Source: Nocardioides glacieisoli
GTDB taxonomy: Bacteria > Actinomycetota > Actinomycetes > Propionibacteriales > Nocardioidaceae
NCBI RefSeq assembly: GCF_004137245.1
Contig: NZ_SDWS01000005.1
Location: forward strand, 124,001 to 188,000
Length of the DNA stretch: 64,000 bases
Direction: 5' to 3'
Below are positions 35,149 through 42,781 of this stretch, one piece after another. Every line of letters starts with the position of its first letter. Within the stretch, counting starts at the first letter, position 1. The notes beneath the pieces are model-generated. The model searched no databases. It had not been told where the DNA came from and worked only from the letters and a program-made list of their open reading frames with translations. The position numbers and the translations under genes are program-made.

Positions 35149-35859
35149 GTGAGCACGCTCGATCGCCTCGACGCGGGGCCGGTGCAGGAGACGGTCACGC
35201 GGCTCGAGGCACGCATCGCGGCCCGCTTCCCCGACCGTGGGCTGCGTGCGGTCGCGGGTGAGCTCATGGAGCTCACCACGCAGGTGAGGGACGTGGCCGT
35301 CGAGGTCCGTGACCGACTGCGGTGGGTACGCCTCGCCTCCCGCGTCGCCGCGCTGCTCGTCCTGGCGGCCACCGTGCTCGTCTTCGTGCTCGCGTCGCGC
35401 GACGCCGTACGAGCCGGGCCGGACCGGTCGTTCGAGTGGGTGCCGCTGATCGAGTCGACCATCAACGACCTGGTCTTCGCCGGCCTCGCGCTGTGGTTCC
35501 TCTACGCCCTGCCCCAGCGGCTCGTGCGCAGCCGGCTGCTCGGCCTGCTCCACAAGCTGCGGTCACTCGCGCACATCGTCGACATGCACCAGCTCACCAA
35601 GGACCCCGAGCGGCTGAGGTCCGACTTCGTCCCGACCGACGCCACGGTCGACATCGGCAACCTCGACCGCAGCCAGATGGAGCACTACCTCGAGTACTGC
35701 TCCGAGCTGCTCTCCCTCATCGGCAAGGTCGCGGCGCTGTGCGCGGAGGAGTCGCAGGACGCGCTCGTGCTGACCACCGTGAGCGACCTCGAGACCCTGA
35801 CGACCAGCATGTCGCGCAAGGTCTGGCAGAAGATCTCGCTGCTGTCGCGCAGCGGCTGA
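35149..35859 (+). CDS. two-TM membrane protein of unknown function
   Basis: A 236-residue protein with a helical cytoplasmic-type N-terminal region (1-58), two transmembrane helices (about 60-82 and 103-122) joined by a short loop, and a 110-residue helical C-terminal domain (LHKLRSLAHIVDMHQL, then MEHYLEYCSELLSLIGK). No enzymatic motif or recognised family. The GTG at 35149 is the first plausible start. It stands alone on the plus strand between two runs of repeat-protein genes and ends one base before the stop of paralogue E. Confidence 0.7.
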   Translation: MSTLDRLDAGPVQETVTRLEARIAARFPDRGLRAVAGELMELTTQVRDVAVEVRDRLRWVRLASRVAALLVLAATVLVFVLASRDAVRAGPDRSFEWVPLIESTINDLVFAGLALWFLYALPQRLVRSRLLGLLHKLRSLAHIVDMHQLTKDPERLRSDFVPTDATVDIGNLDRSQMEHYLEYCSELLSLIGKVAALCAEESQDALVLTTVSDLETLTTSMSRKVWQKISLLSRSG

Positions 35860-35860
35860 C

Positions 35861-37180
35861 TCAGGCCCGCTTCTCGCAGGTCCGGCGCTGCTCGCCGCTG
35901 CAGACGTCACGCCCGCCGCGCCCCTCGACGCGGTCCTTCCCTGGTCCGCCGGTGAGCCGGTCGTTGCCCGACCCGCCGAGGAGGACGTCGTTGCCGTGTC
36001 CTCCGAACGCAGTGCCTCGCCACGAGCCACATCGCGGCGGGTCCCAGGTGTCGTCGATCTCGTCGGAGAACGCCACGACGTCCCGGCCCTTCCGGGAGCT
36101 GACGGTCGCCCGGCACGCCACCACGGTGATCTCCTCACTGCCGCGGGCGCCCCGCACGTCGGCGTAGCGGGCGCCGAGGGTGAGGTCCTCGAAACCCTGG
36201 GTCTGGCCGATGCTCTTCCCCCCGCCGGGTCCGATGGCGACGACCCGCGCCCGGTTCGTGTCGGCCGTGACCTCGTGACGCGGGAGGTTGAGCAGGATGC
36301 GGTCGCGTCCACCGTTGCCCCGCACCTGGTTCTCCTCGCGGCTCCCCAGCCCGTCGGACTCGTACACGTCGTCCCCGCCGCCCATCGCGACGTAGCGGCC
36401 CCACCCCTGGTCCGCCCGGAGCGTGAACCGCTCGGGAAGTCGTCCGCCTCGGAAGTAGACGTACCCCTCCTTCGCCGTGGCGGCGAGCTCGAAGCCGGTG
36501 AAGCCGCTGAAGGTGAGCGAGGTGTCGGCGGACTCCATCGTGCCGGCGCGGGCGTCGAGGTCGATGTCCGCGCTCGACGAGCCGAGCAGCAGGAAGCCGT
36601 CGCTGCTCGCCGTCACGGCACCGGGTGAGCTCTGGCGACCGTGCCACTGCACGCTGCCGGTGGCGATGTCGACGACGTCGGGGTTCGCGAGGTTGCGTTC
36701 GCCGGTGGTGACGGTGGCCGAACCCGTCACGCGTACGACGTCGGGCTCGGCGTCGAGCATGGCAAGGGAGCCGCCGGTGTCGGACCGACCGGTGCTGACC
36801 GCCTGCTCGCGGTCGTTGGTCGCGACGAAGGTGTCGGCCCCGTCTCCGAGCTCGGTGCGGGTCGACCAGCGCTCCGCCGACACCTCGACCGAGTCGTCAC
36901 CGGCGCCCGTGTCGATGACGACGACGCGCGACGTGTCCGGTGACCCGATCACGTCACCGGTGACGCACACCAGGTCGGTGCCGCCGAGCGCTGCGACGGT
37001 CGAGGCGCCGTTGGTCACGACGACGTCCGGCCCCTCGGTCCCCACGAGGGCCTGGCTGTCCGTGCCGACGACGGTGGCCGGCTGCCCCTGGCAGGTCTCT
37101 CCCGCGGCCTGCGCTCCCGCCGGCACGAGGAGCGCCAGGCCGAGTGCGGCGGTGGTCAGGGCGGTGGTGGTGCGGGACAT
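35861..37180 (-). CDS. secreted GGxGxD-repeat (calcium-binding type) protein, paralogue E
   Basis: A 439-residue exported paralogue: signal peptide 1-27, mature start GETCQGQPATVVG, then GTEGPDVVVTNGASTVAALGG and CVTGD. Repeats are sparse in the middle and cluster at the end (GGHGNDVL, GGSGNDRL, GGPGKDRV, GGRGGRD-like), ending CSGEQRRTCEKRA. The ATG at 37180 follows GGGGGAG. Its leader is almost identical to that of paralogue F, so these two genes are a recent duplication. It follows F on the same strand after 50 bases. Confidence 0.83.
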   Translation of the reverse strand: MSRTTTALTTAALGLALLVPAGAQAAGETCQGQPATVVGTDSQALVGTEGPDVVVTNGASTVAALGGTDLVCVTGDVIGSPDTSRVVVIDTGAGDDSVEVSAERWSTRTELGDGADTFVATNDREQAVSTGRSDTGGSLAMLDAEPDVVRVTGSATVTTGERNLANPDVVDIATGSVQWHGRQSSPGAVTASSDGFLLLGSSSADIDLDARAGTMESADTSLTFSGFTGFELAATAKEGYVYFRGGRLPERFTLRADQGWGRYVAMGGGDDVYESDGLGSREENQVRGNGGRDRILLNLPRHEVTADTNRARVVAIGPGGGKSIGQTQGFEDLTLGARYADVRGARGSEEITVVACRATVSSRKGRDVVAFSDEIDDTWDPPRCGSWRGTAFGGHGNDVLLGGSGNDRLTGGPGKDRVEGRGGRDVCSGEQRRTCEKRA

Positions 37181-37219
37181 GTGTCTCCCCCGAGATCGAT
37201 GAGTGGTCAGCGTAGGTCG
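37178..37219 (-). repeat. leader repeat, copy upstream of paralogue E
   Basis: A 42-base segment covering the start codon, GGGGGAG ribosome-binding site and upstream leader, identical at 39 of 42 positions to 38557-38598 before paralogue F. It is the trace of a gene duplication that included the translation start and part of the promoter region. Confidence 0.85.
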
Positions 37220-37230
37220 TGCGTGGCGCC

Positions 37231-38559
37231 TCAGCGACGGACCTCGCACCGCGTCGTCCGCTCCGCCGAGCACACGTCGCGGCCGGAGCCGCCGTTGGCC
37301 CTGTCGCGACCGGGACCGCCGAGGAGGACGTCGGCGCCGCCGTCGCCGACGAGGAGGTCGTCCCCGCCGCCGCCCTCGAAGTGGGTCCGCGGGGCCTTGC
37401 ACGAGAAGTAGCCCAGGTAGTTGAGCGTGGTCACCGGCGACACCCTGTCGTCCCCGCCGAGTGCGCGGACCCGGGTCCGGCACGAGTAGGCCCGGAGGTC
37501 GTTGTCGCCGGTGGTCCCGGTCAGCTCGATGAGCCCGGCCACGACCTCGGCGTCCTCGAAGCGGGTCGCGTCGGCCGGGACCGCGTTGCGCTGCTTGCCG
37601 GCCAGCAGGCGACCACGACCCAGGTCGAGGCGCACCTCCTTGCGCACCATGGCGATGCCGAGCTGGTCGCGTCCGCCGCCGCCGTCGAAGACGTTGACCC
37701 GCCGGTGGATGCGGTCGGTCTGGAGGGCGATGACATCGTCGCCACCGCCCATGCGGACGTCGTACGCCGAGTTGCGGGTGGTGTCCATCAGGAGCGTCTC
37801 GTCGGCGTCGCTGCCGCGGAAGTCGATGTGGCGCGTCTCGCCGCGGTTGGTCAGGAGGAAGTCGCTGAACCCGGCCAACGCGCCGGTGGCGCCGTCGCGG
37901 GTGAAGGTGCCGGCGGCGGTGTCGATGCTGACCCGGTCGGCGTCGGTCGTCTCGAGGGTGAGCTCGCTGCCGCGCGTGCCGTCGAGGACCGTCTGCGAGG
38001 TCGGCGCCCCGTGGAGCTCGACCGTGCCGGCGCTCCCGCCATCGCCCGGCGTGCCGCCTGCGAGGCGCACCTCGTCCGGGTTGGGCTGGCCGGGCTCGCC
38101 GCTGATGACGTAGTCGCCGTACCTCCGACCCGCCGGTCCGCCGTCGATGACGTCGCGGTCCCGGTCGACGAGGTCGCGGCGGGGGCGGGTGCCGGCCCAG
38201 ACGACGTCGCTCGCGGTGGAGCCGACGAACTGGTCGCTGCCGGTGCCGAGGACGGTCGTGGTGAACTTGCCGCGGTCCTGGCTGCGGTCCACGACGTCGT
38301 TGCCCTCGCCGGTGTCGACGCGGCCGTTGACGTCACCCGTGACGCAGACGAGGTCGTCGCCACCGAGGGTCCGCACCGGCTCGGCGCCGTTGCTGACCAC
38401 GACATCGGGTCCCTCGGTGCCGACGAGGCCGGCGTCGGGTGTCCCGACGTGGGTGGCGGGCACGCCGCGGCACGTCTCGCCGGCGGCTTCGGCCGTCGTC
38501 GGTGCGAGCGTCGCGAGCGCCAGCAGGGCTGCTGCGGTCAGGGCAGTGGTGCGGAACAT
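37231..38559 (-). CDS. secreted GGxGxD-repeat (calcium-binding type) protein, paralogue F
   Basis: A 442-residue exported paralogue: signal peptide 1-26, mature start GETCRGVPATHVG, GTEGPDVVVSNGAEPVRTLGG, and CVTGDVNG. C-terminal repeats GGGGDDLLVGDGGADVLLGG and GGSGRD precede the end CSAERTTRCEVRR. The tail CEVRR is shared with paralogue D. The ATG at 38559 follows GGGGGAG and the duplicated leader. It is the first gene of the F-E run and divergent from the Fic-like gene. Confidence 0.83.
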   Translation of the reverse strand: MFRTTALTAAALLALATLAPTTAEAAGETCRGVPATHVGTPDAGLVGTEGPDVVVSNGAEPVRTLGGDDLVCVTGDVNGRVDTGEGNDVVDRSQDRGKFTTTVLGTGSDQFVGSTASDVVWAGTRPRRDLVDRDRDVIDGGPAGRRYGDYVISGEPGQPNPDEVRLAGGTPGDGGSAGTVELHGAPTSQTVLDGTRGSELTLETTDADRVSIDTAAGTFTRDGATGALAGFSDFLLTNRGETRHIDFRGSDADETLLMDTTRNSAYDVRMGGGDDVIALQTDRIHRRVNVFDGGGGRDQLGIAMVRKEVRLDLGRGRLLAGKQRNAVPADATRFEDAEVVAGLIELTGTTGDNDLRAYSCRTRVRALGGDDRVSPVTTLNYLGYFSCKAPRTHFEGGGGDDLLVGDGGADVLLGGPGRDRANGGSGRDVCSAERTTRCEVRR

Positions 38560-38598
38560 GTGTCTCCCCCGAGATAGATGAGTGGTCACCGTACGTCG
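38557..38598 (-). repeat. leader repeat, copy upstream of paralogue F
   Basis: Second copy of the 42-base leader found at 37178-37219 (three mismatches). Beyond this segment the two upstream regions diverge. Confidence 0.85.
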
Positions 38599-38649
38599 GG
38601 TGTGTGACACCGCTGCGGCTGCAAAGGTTGCCGCCGATACCGTCCTCCC

Positions 38650-39366
38650 ATGACCGACCCCCTCGCCTGGCTGACCGAGCTCGAGGGCGTCCGCTCGGCC
38701 TACGCCGGCACGCGCGACGGCATCGACGTGATGCTGCGCGACCGCGGGCTGCGTCGTACGTCGCCCGAGATGACCGCCGACTCGCTGCTGCGCGGCGCCC
38801 ATGCGAGCGCCGTGCTGGAGGGGTCCTCGTCGTCGCTGGAGCAGGTGCGCACGGGGGAGGTCGACTCCGTCGCGGCCGACGCGGTGCGCCTCTCGGCGTC
38901 CATGCTCGCGCTGGCCCCGCTCCTGAAGACCGCACCGCTGCAGGCGATCGCGCGGCTCCACGCGGTCGTCGGGTCGTCCGCGCTGGCGCCCGACGAGCTG
39001 GGCCGGCCCCGTGACGCTGCCTCCGCCGACCGGCTGCGCGGTGTCTCCGAGCTGCTCCTGTCCGACACAGAGGCGCCGGCCCTCCTGGTCGCCGCGGTCG
39101 CGCATGCCGACGTGGCGACGGCCGCCCCGTTCGCCTCGCACAACGGCATCGTCGCCCGTGCGCTGGAGCGGCTGGTGCTCGTCGCGCGCGGCGTCGACGC
39201 CAAGTCGCTGGTCGTGCCCGAGGCCGGCCACCTCGCCCACCGGGCGGCGTACGAGTCCAACCTGCGTGCCTACCGCGACGGCGGCCCGAGCGGGGTCCAC
39301 GCCTGGGCGTTGTACGGCGCCGAGGCGTTCGCCGCGGGGGCCGAGGCCTCGCCGCTGCGGTCCTGA
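38650..39366 (+). CDS. Fic-like protein with degenerate active site (Rv3662c-like by position)
   Basis: A 238-residue all-helical protein. Residues 159-170 (APFASHNGIVAR) align with the Fic motif HPFxxGNGRxxR, but the catalytic histidine is alanine and the first arginine isoleucine; the PF, NG and last arginine remain. Near the N-terminus S53-x3-E57-G58 in SAVLEG matches the inhibitory motif of Fic proteins. AMP transfer is therefore unlikely. Relative to the tad genes and the HAD phosphatase it occupies the place and direction of M. tuberculosis Rv3662c. Function unknown. Confidence 0.68.
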   Translation: MTDPLAWLTELEGVRSAYAGTRDGIDVMLRDRGLRRTSPEMTADSLLRGAHASAVLEGSSSSLEQVRTGEVDSVAADAVRLSASMLALAPLLKTAPLQAIARLHAVVGSSALAPDELGRPRDAASADRLRGVSELLLSDTEAPALLVAAVAHADVATAAPFASHNGIVARALERLVLVARGVDAKSLVVPEAGHLAHRAAYESNLRAYRDGGPSGVHAWALYGAEAFAAGAEASPLRS

Positions 39367-39374
39367 GCATGCGA

Positions 39375-39405
39375 GCGGCACCCGTTCACGAAGACCGGGT
39401 GCCGC
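39375..39405 (+). terminator. hairpin terminator after the Fic-like gene
   Basis: Perfect 10-base GC-rich stem (39375-39384 with 39396-39405) and an 11-base loop, starting 9 bases after the stop codon. The following 200 bases up to 39618 are less GC-rich than the surroundings and hold no gene I can support. Confidence 0.8.
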
Positions 39406-39618
39406 CGCTGACACGTGATGCCGTGGCTACCAAGCGTGCATTCTCTAAGTCGCCGCCCTCAGGGACATCCCGAATGGCTAGCACCCCATCGGATGGGTGG
39501 ATCGCCGCGTGGGTACCCGGTTCACGTGCTGCTGTGGAGTTCTTGAGTCAGTTCTAGTCCTGCCCGCAGGCACCTTCAAGGGTTGACTTTGCCGGTGCGC
39601 GGTGGGTGCGCGCGTCGG

Positions 39619-40845
39619 CTAGGCCAGCAGCCCGTCGCGCAGGGCCGCGGCGAGCGTCGGGGTGAGGGGGAGGCGCGGGATCAGGGTGGCCTGGAAGGCG
39701 TGGTAGGTGTCCGGCTTGCCGGCCCACGTGACACTGCTGGGCGACAGGTCGGTCGCCAGCTCGTGGTGCCACGAGCCGTGCGCGGTGTCGCGGAAGTGGT
39801 CGGCGACGTGCTGCCACCACGTGCGGTACCACGCGTCGTACTCAGGCTCGCCGGTCGCCGCGTGCATCGCCGCCGCGGTCGCGGTCGCCTCGGCCGCCAC
39901 CCAGTGCATCCGCTCGCGCACGACAGGGGCGCCCGACCAGTCGACGGTGTAGACGAAGCCGTCGGCACCGTCGACGGCCCAGCCCTCGCGCACCGAGGCG
40001 TCGAAGAGGCCGCGGGCGTCGTCGAGGAGCCACGAGGGGGCGTCGACGCCGAGCGCGGCGCGCAGGTGGAGGGCCAGCCGGGCCCACTCCAGCCAGTGGC
40101 CGATGGTGGCTCCGTAGGGGCGGAACGGGTGCGCCGGCTCGTCGATGTTGTAGTCGAGGACCGGTGTCCAGGTGTCGTCGAAGTGCTCGGGGATCCGCCA
40201 GTCGTTGCCACGCGCGAGGTCGTGCACGACCCGGGTGAGGATCCGCTGCGCGCGCTCGCGCAGGGACGCGTCGTCGAGCACGTCGGCCGCCGACAGCAGG
40301 GCCTCGACCGTGTGCATGTTGGCGTTGACGCCGCGGTAGCCGTCGAGGGTCGTCCAGGCCTCGTCCCACTGCTCGCGCACCATGCCGTGCTCGTCGTCCC
40401 AGAAGTGCTCGAGCAGGATGCCGAGCGCCTCGTCCAGCAGCTCGCGGCCGCCGACACGGTCGGCCGCGGTGGCGCTCGCCGCGGCGAGGACCACGAAGGC
40501 GTGCTCGTAGGCCGTCTTGTCCCTCGACACCGGACCATCGGCACCCACCGCGGCGTACCAGCCGCCGTGCTCCGCGTCGCGGAACCGACCGCGCAGCGCG
40601 GTCACGCCGTGGTCGGCCAGCCGTCCGCAGTCGGGGCGGCCCATCAGGTGGCCCAGGGAGTAGACGTGGGTCATCCGGCAGCTGACCCAGAGCGGCACCG
40701 GCCGGTCGAGCTCGGGCGTGCCCTCCTCGGACAGCCAGGCGAACCCGCCGTCGGGGTGGACGGACGCACGACCGAAGTCGAGCAGACCGTCGCCCTCGGT
40801 CTCCAGCCAGCGTGCGTGCGCCGGGCTGCCGAGCCAGCCGGTCAC
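39619..40845 (-). CDS. N-acylglucosamine 2-epimerase (AGE)-family protein
   Basis: A 408-residue alpha/alpha-barrel protein of the AGE family, which isomerises aldoses and ketoses or epimerises hexosamines. Landmarks are CRMTHVYSLGHLMGRPDC near 55, GVNANMHTVEALLSAADVL in the centre (catalytic-type histidine), YGATIGHWLEWARLALHL and MHWVAAEATATAAAM. The closest functional relatives by these motifs are mannose/fructose isomerase-type (YihS-like) enzymes rather than renin-binding epimerases. The GTG at 40845 overlaps the stop of the HAD gene (GTGA), so the two are co-translated. Confidence 0.84.
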   Translation of the reverse strand: MTGWLGSPAHARWLETEGDGLLDFGRASVHPDGGFAWLSEEGTPELDRPVPLWVSCRMTHVYSLGHLMGRPDCGRLADHGVTALRGRFRDAEHGGWYAAVGADGPVSRDKTAYEHAFVVLAAASATAADRVGGRELLDEALGILLEHFWDDEHGMVREQWDEAWTTLDGYRGVNANMHTVEALLSAADVLDDASLRERAQRILTRVVHDLARGNDWRIPEHFDDTWTPVLDYNIDEPAHPFRPYGATIGHWLEWARLALHLRAALGVDAPSWLLDDARGLFDASVREGWAVDGADGFVYTVDWSGAPVVRERMHWVAAEATATAAAMHAATGEPEYDAWYRTWWQHVADHFRDTAHGSWHHELATDLSPSSVTWAGKPDTYHAFQATLIPRLPLTPTLAAALRDGLLA

Positions 40846-41636
40846 TCGGAGATCTTCTTGCGGTGGTTGGCCCAGATGACCCCACCAGCGGCCACCGCGC
40901 CGCCCACCGCAAGCGCCGCGAGGGTCTGCTTCGCGGGCGGCAGCGGGACGCCCCGACGCAGGGCCACGGGGCGTACGAAGCTCAGGACCGGCCACTCGTT
41001 GGCGGTCGCGATGCGGCGCAGCTCGCGGTCGGGATTCACTGCGGACGGGTGCCCGACGACCTGCAGCATGTGCACGTCGGTGACCGAGTCGCTGTAGGCG
41101 TAGGACCCGGCGAGGTCGTAGCCGACGGTCTCGGCGAGGTGCTCGATCGCGCGCGCCTTCTCCTCGGCGTAGGCGTAGTAGTCGATCTCGCCGGTGTACT
41201 TCCCGTCGACGATCTCCATCCGGGTCGCGACCACGCGGTCGGCGCCGAGCATCTGGCCGATCGGCTCGACGACCTCCGCGCCGCTCGCGGAGACGATGAC
41301 GATGTCGCGCCCGGCCTCGCGGTGCTCCTCCATCAGGGTGACGGCCTCGGCGTAGACGAGCGGCTCCACGATGTTGTTGAGGGTGTCGTGGACGATCTCG
41401 CGCACCGTCGCGACGTCCCAGCCGGCGCAGAGCTGCGACATGAACTCGCGCATCTTGTCCATCTGGTCGTGGTCGGCGCCGCCGGTGAAGAAGACGAACT
41501 GGGCGTACGCCGAGCGCAGCATCGCGCGCCGGGAGATGAGTCCGCCCGCCTGGAACTCGCGGCTGAAGGCCAGCGTGCTCGACTTGGCGATGATCGTCTT
41601 GTCGAGGTCGAAGAAGGCCGCGGTGGGGCGGGACAT
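40842..41636 (-). CDS. HAD-IB family phosphatase (SerB-like, Rv3661 type)
   Basis: A 264-residue HAD phosphatase. Motif I is FFDLDKT (D10, D12), motif II is IVSASG, and motif IV is in YSDSVTD. The cap is helical, as in phosphoserine phosphatase and the HAD-IB group. A single hydrophobic helix at about 240-258 followed by HRKK anchors the C-terminus in the membrane, unlike SerB. It is divergent from the tad operon exactly as Rv3661 is from Rv3660c. Substrate unknown; phosphoserine or a lipid phosphate are options. Confidence 0.87.
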   Translation of the reverse strand: MSRPTAAFFDLDKTIIAKSSTLAFSREFQAGGLISRRAMLRSAYAQFVFFTGGADHDQMDKMREFMSQLCAGWDVATVREIVHDTLNNIVEPLVYAEAVTLMEEHREAGRDIVIVSASGAEVVEPIGQMLGADRVVATRMEIVDGKYTGEIDYYAYAEEKARAIEHLAETVGYDLAGSYAYSDSVTDVHMLQVVGHPSAVNPDRELRRIATANEWPVLSFVRPVALRRGVPLPPAKQTLAALAVGGAVAAGGVIWANHRKKISE

Positions 41637-41683
41637 GCGGTCATCGTAGGGGCCTGCTGCGTGCGCGCGTGGGCCATCAGTCG

Positions 41684-41718
41684 TCCACAGGGCCGGTGGT
41701 GACGGGGTTCTCCACAGG
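41684..41718 (+). promoter_or_regulatory. pair of TCCACAGG repeats (DnaA-box-like) before the tad operon
   Basis: Two direct copies of TCCACAGG at 41684-41691 and 41711-41718, 27 bases start to start, in the divergent region between the HAD phosphatase and the TadZ-like gene. With flanks TCG and TTC both fit the reported mycobacterial DnaA box (Y-Y-G/A/C-TCCACA). Confidence 0.5.
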
Positions 41719-41770
41719 CTGCCGCCGCCGGTGCTGTCCGTCGTCGGTGCTCGCGTCGAGCCTTGTCGCC

Positions 41771-42781
41771 ATGTCCGTCCTCCTCCTCACCAGATCCGCC
41801 GCCACCCACGAGACGGTCGTCGCGCTCTGCGCCGCGGCCGGTGTCGCGACCGACGTGTGCGCCGATCCGTCCCTGTCCCTCGGTTCCTGGGGCGACGCCG
41901 ACCTGGTCCTCGTCGGTGCGGACCTGGCGGAGGAGGCGGTGGCGCTCGCACCGCCACGCCGGGCCGGCGTCCACGTGGTCGGACCGTCACCCGGCGACGC
42001 AGCCTTCCGCCACGCCGTCGCGCTGGGGGCAGCGTCGGTGGTCTCCCTCCCCGAAGCGACGTCCTGGCTGGCGGATGCGCTGGCCGACGTCGGCGAACGG
42101 GCCTCGCCGGGTCGCGTCGTCGGGGTGGTCGGCGGCTCGGGCGGATCGGGCGCGACGACACTGGCGTGCGCGCTCGCCCAGTGGCACGCCTCCCGTGGTC
42201 CCACGCTCCTCGTCGACGCGGACCCGCTCGGGCCGGGAGTCGACCGGCTGCTCGGCCTCGAGGGCCGCGGCGGCGTGCGGTGGGAGGGGCTGGCAGAGAC
42301 CTCGGGGCGGCTCGGCGCACGGGCCTTGCGGGAGGGCGTGCCACGGGACGGCGCGCTCGGGGTCCTCACGTGGACCGGGCTCCGGCGGCGGCTCGACGTG
42401 CCGACGGCCAGGCGCATGCTCGACGCGGCGGTGCGGGGGCACGACCTCGTGGTGATCGACCTCGCCCGCCAGGGCGGAGCTGCATCGGTCGAGCTGGTCG
42501 ACCGGTGCGACGACCTGCTGGTGGTCACGCCGGCGACCGTGCCCGGGCTGGCGGCCACGGCACGTCTGGTCGCCGACCTCGGTCGCGCGGGACGGGCCGG
42601 GCTGGTGGTGCGACCGGGTGGACTCAGCGACGCCGATGCCGCCCGGGTCACCGGTCTGCCGGTGGTCGCGACGTTGGGGGAGCAGCGTGGCCTGGCAGCC
42701 TCGGTCGACCGCGGGCTCGGTCCGCTGACCGGCCGCGGGCCACTGGCCCGGACCGTCCGGGACCTCCTGGCCGCCGCATGA
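41771..42781 (+). CDS. TadZ/CpaE-like protein (septum-site-determining Ssd family, Rv3660c type)
   Basis: A 336-residue MinD/ParA-superfamily protein that begins Tad pilus operons in actinobacteria. The N-terminal 105 residues resemble a receiver-like fold without phosphoacceptor. The P-loop region is VVGGSGGSGATTLACAL (about 117-133), where both lysines of the deviant Walker A motif are missing, so ATP hydrolysis is doubtful. It is thought to position the Tad machine; the M. tuberculosis homologue has been linked to septum regulation. The ATG at 41771 gives MSVLLLTRSAA. It overlaps tadA by four bases. Confidence 0.85.
   Translation: MSVLLLTRSAATHETVVALCAAAGVATDVCADPSLSLGSWGDADLVLVGADLAEEAVALAPPRRAGVHVVGPSPGDAAFRHAVALGAASVVSLPEATSWLADALADVGERASPGRVVGVVGGSGGSGATTLACALAQWHASRGPTLLVDADPLGPGVDRLLGLEGRGGVRWEGLAETSGRLGARALREGVPRDGALGVLTWTGLRRRLDVPTARRMLDAAVRGHDLVVIDLARQGGAASVELVDRCDDLLVVTPATVPGLAATARLVADLGRAGRAGLVVRPGGLSDADAARVTGLPVVATLGEQRGLAASVDRGLGPLTGRGPLARTVRDLLAAA

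Noticed and set aside
30019-38559. Repeat proteins as type I-secreted RTX toxins
   Set aside because: All five have N-terminal Sec signal peptides, lack acyltransferase and ABC/HlyD exporter genes, and have no toxin domain.
39369-39557. 62-codon frame after the Fic-like gene
   Set aside because: Begins inside the terminator hairpin, with no ribosome-binding site or recognisable similarity.
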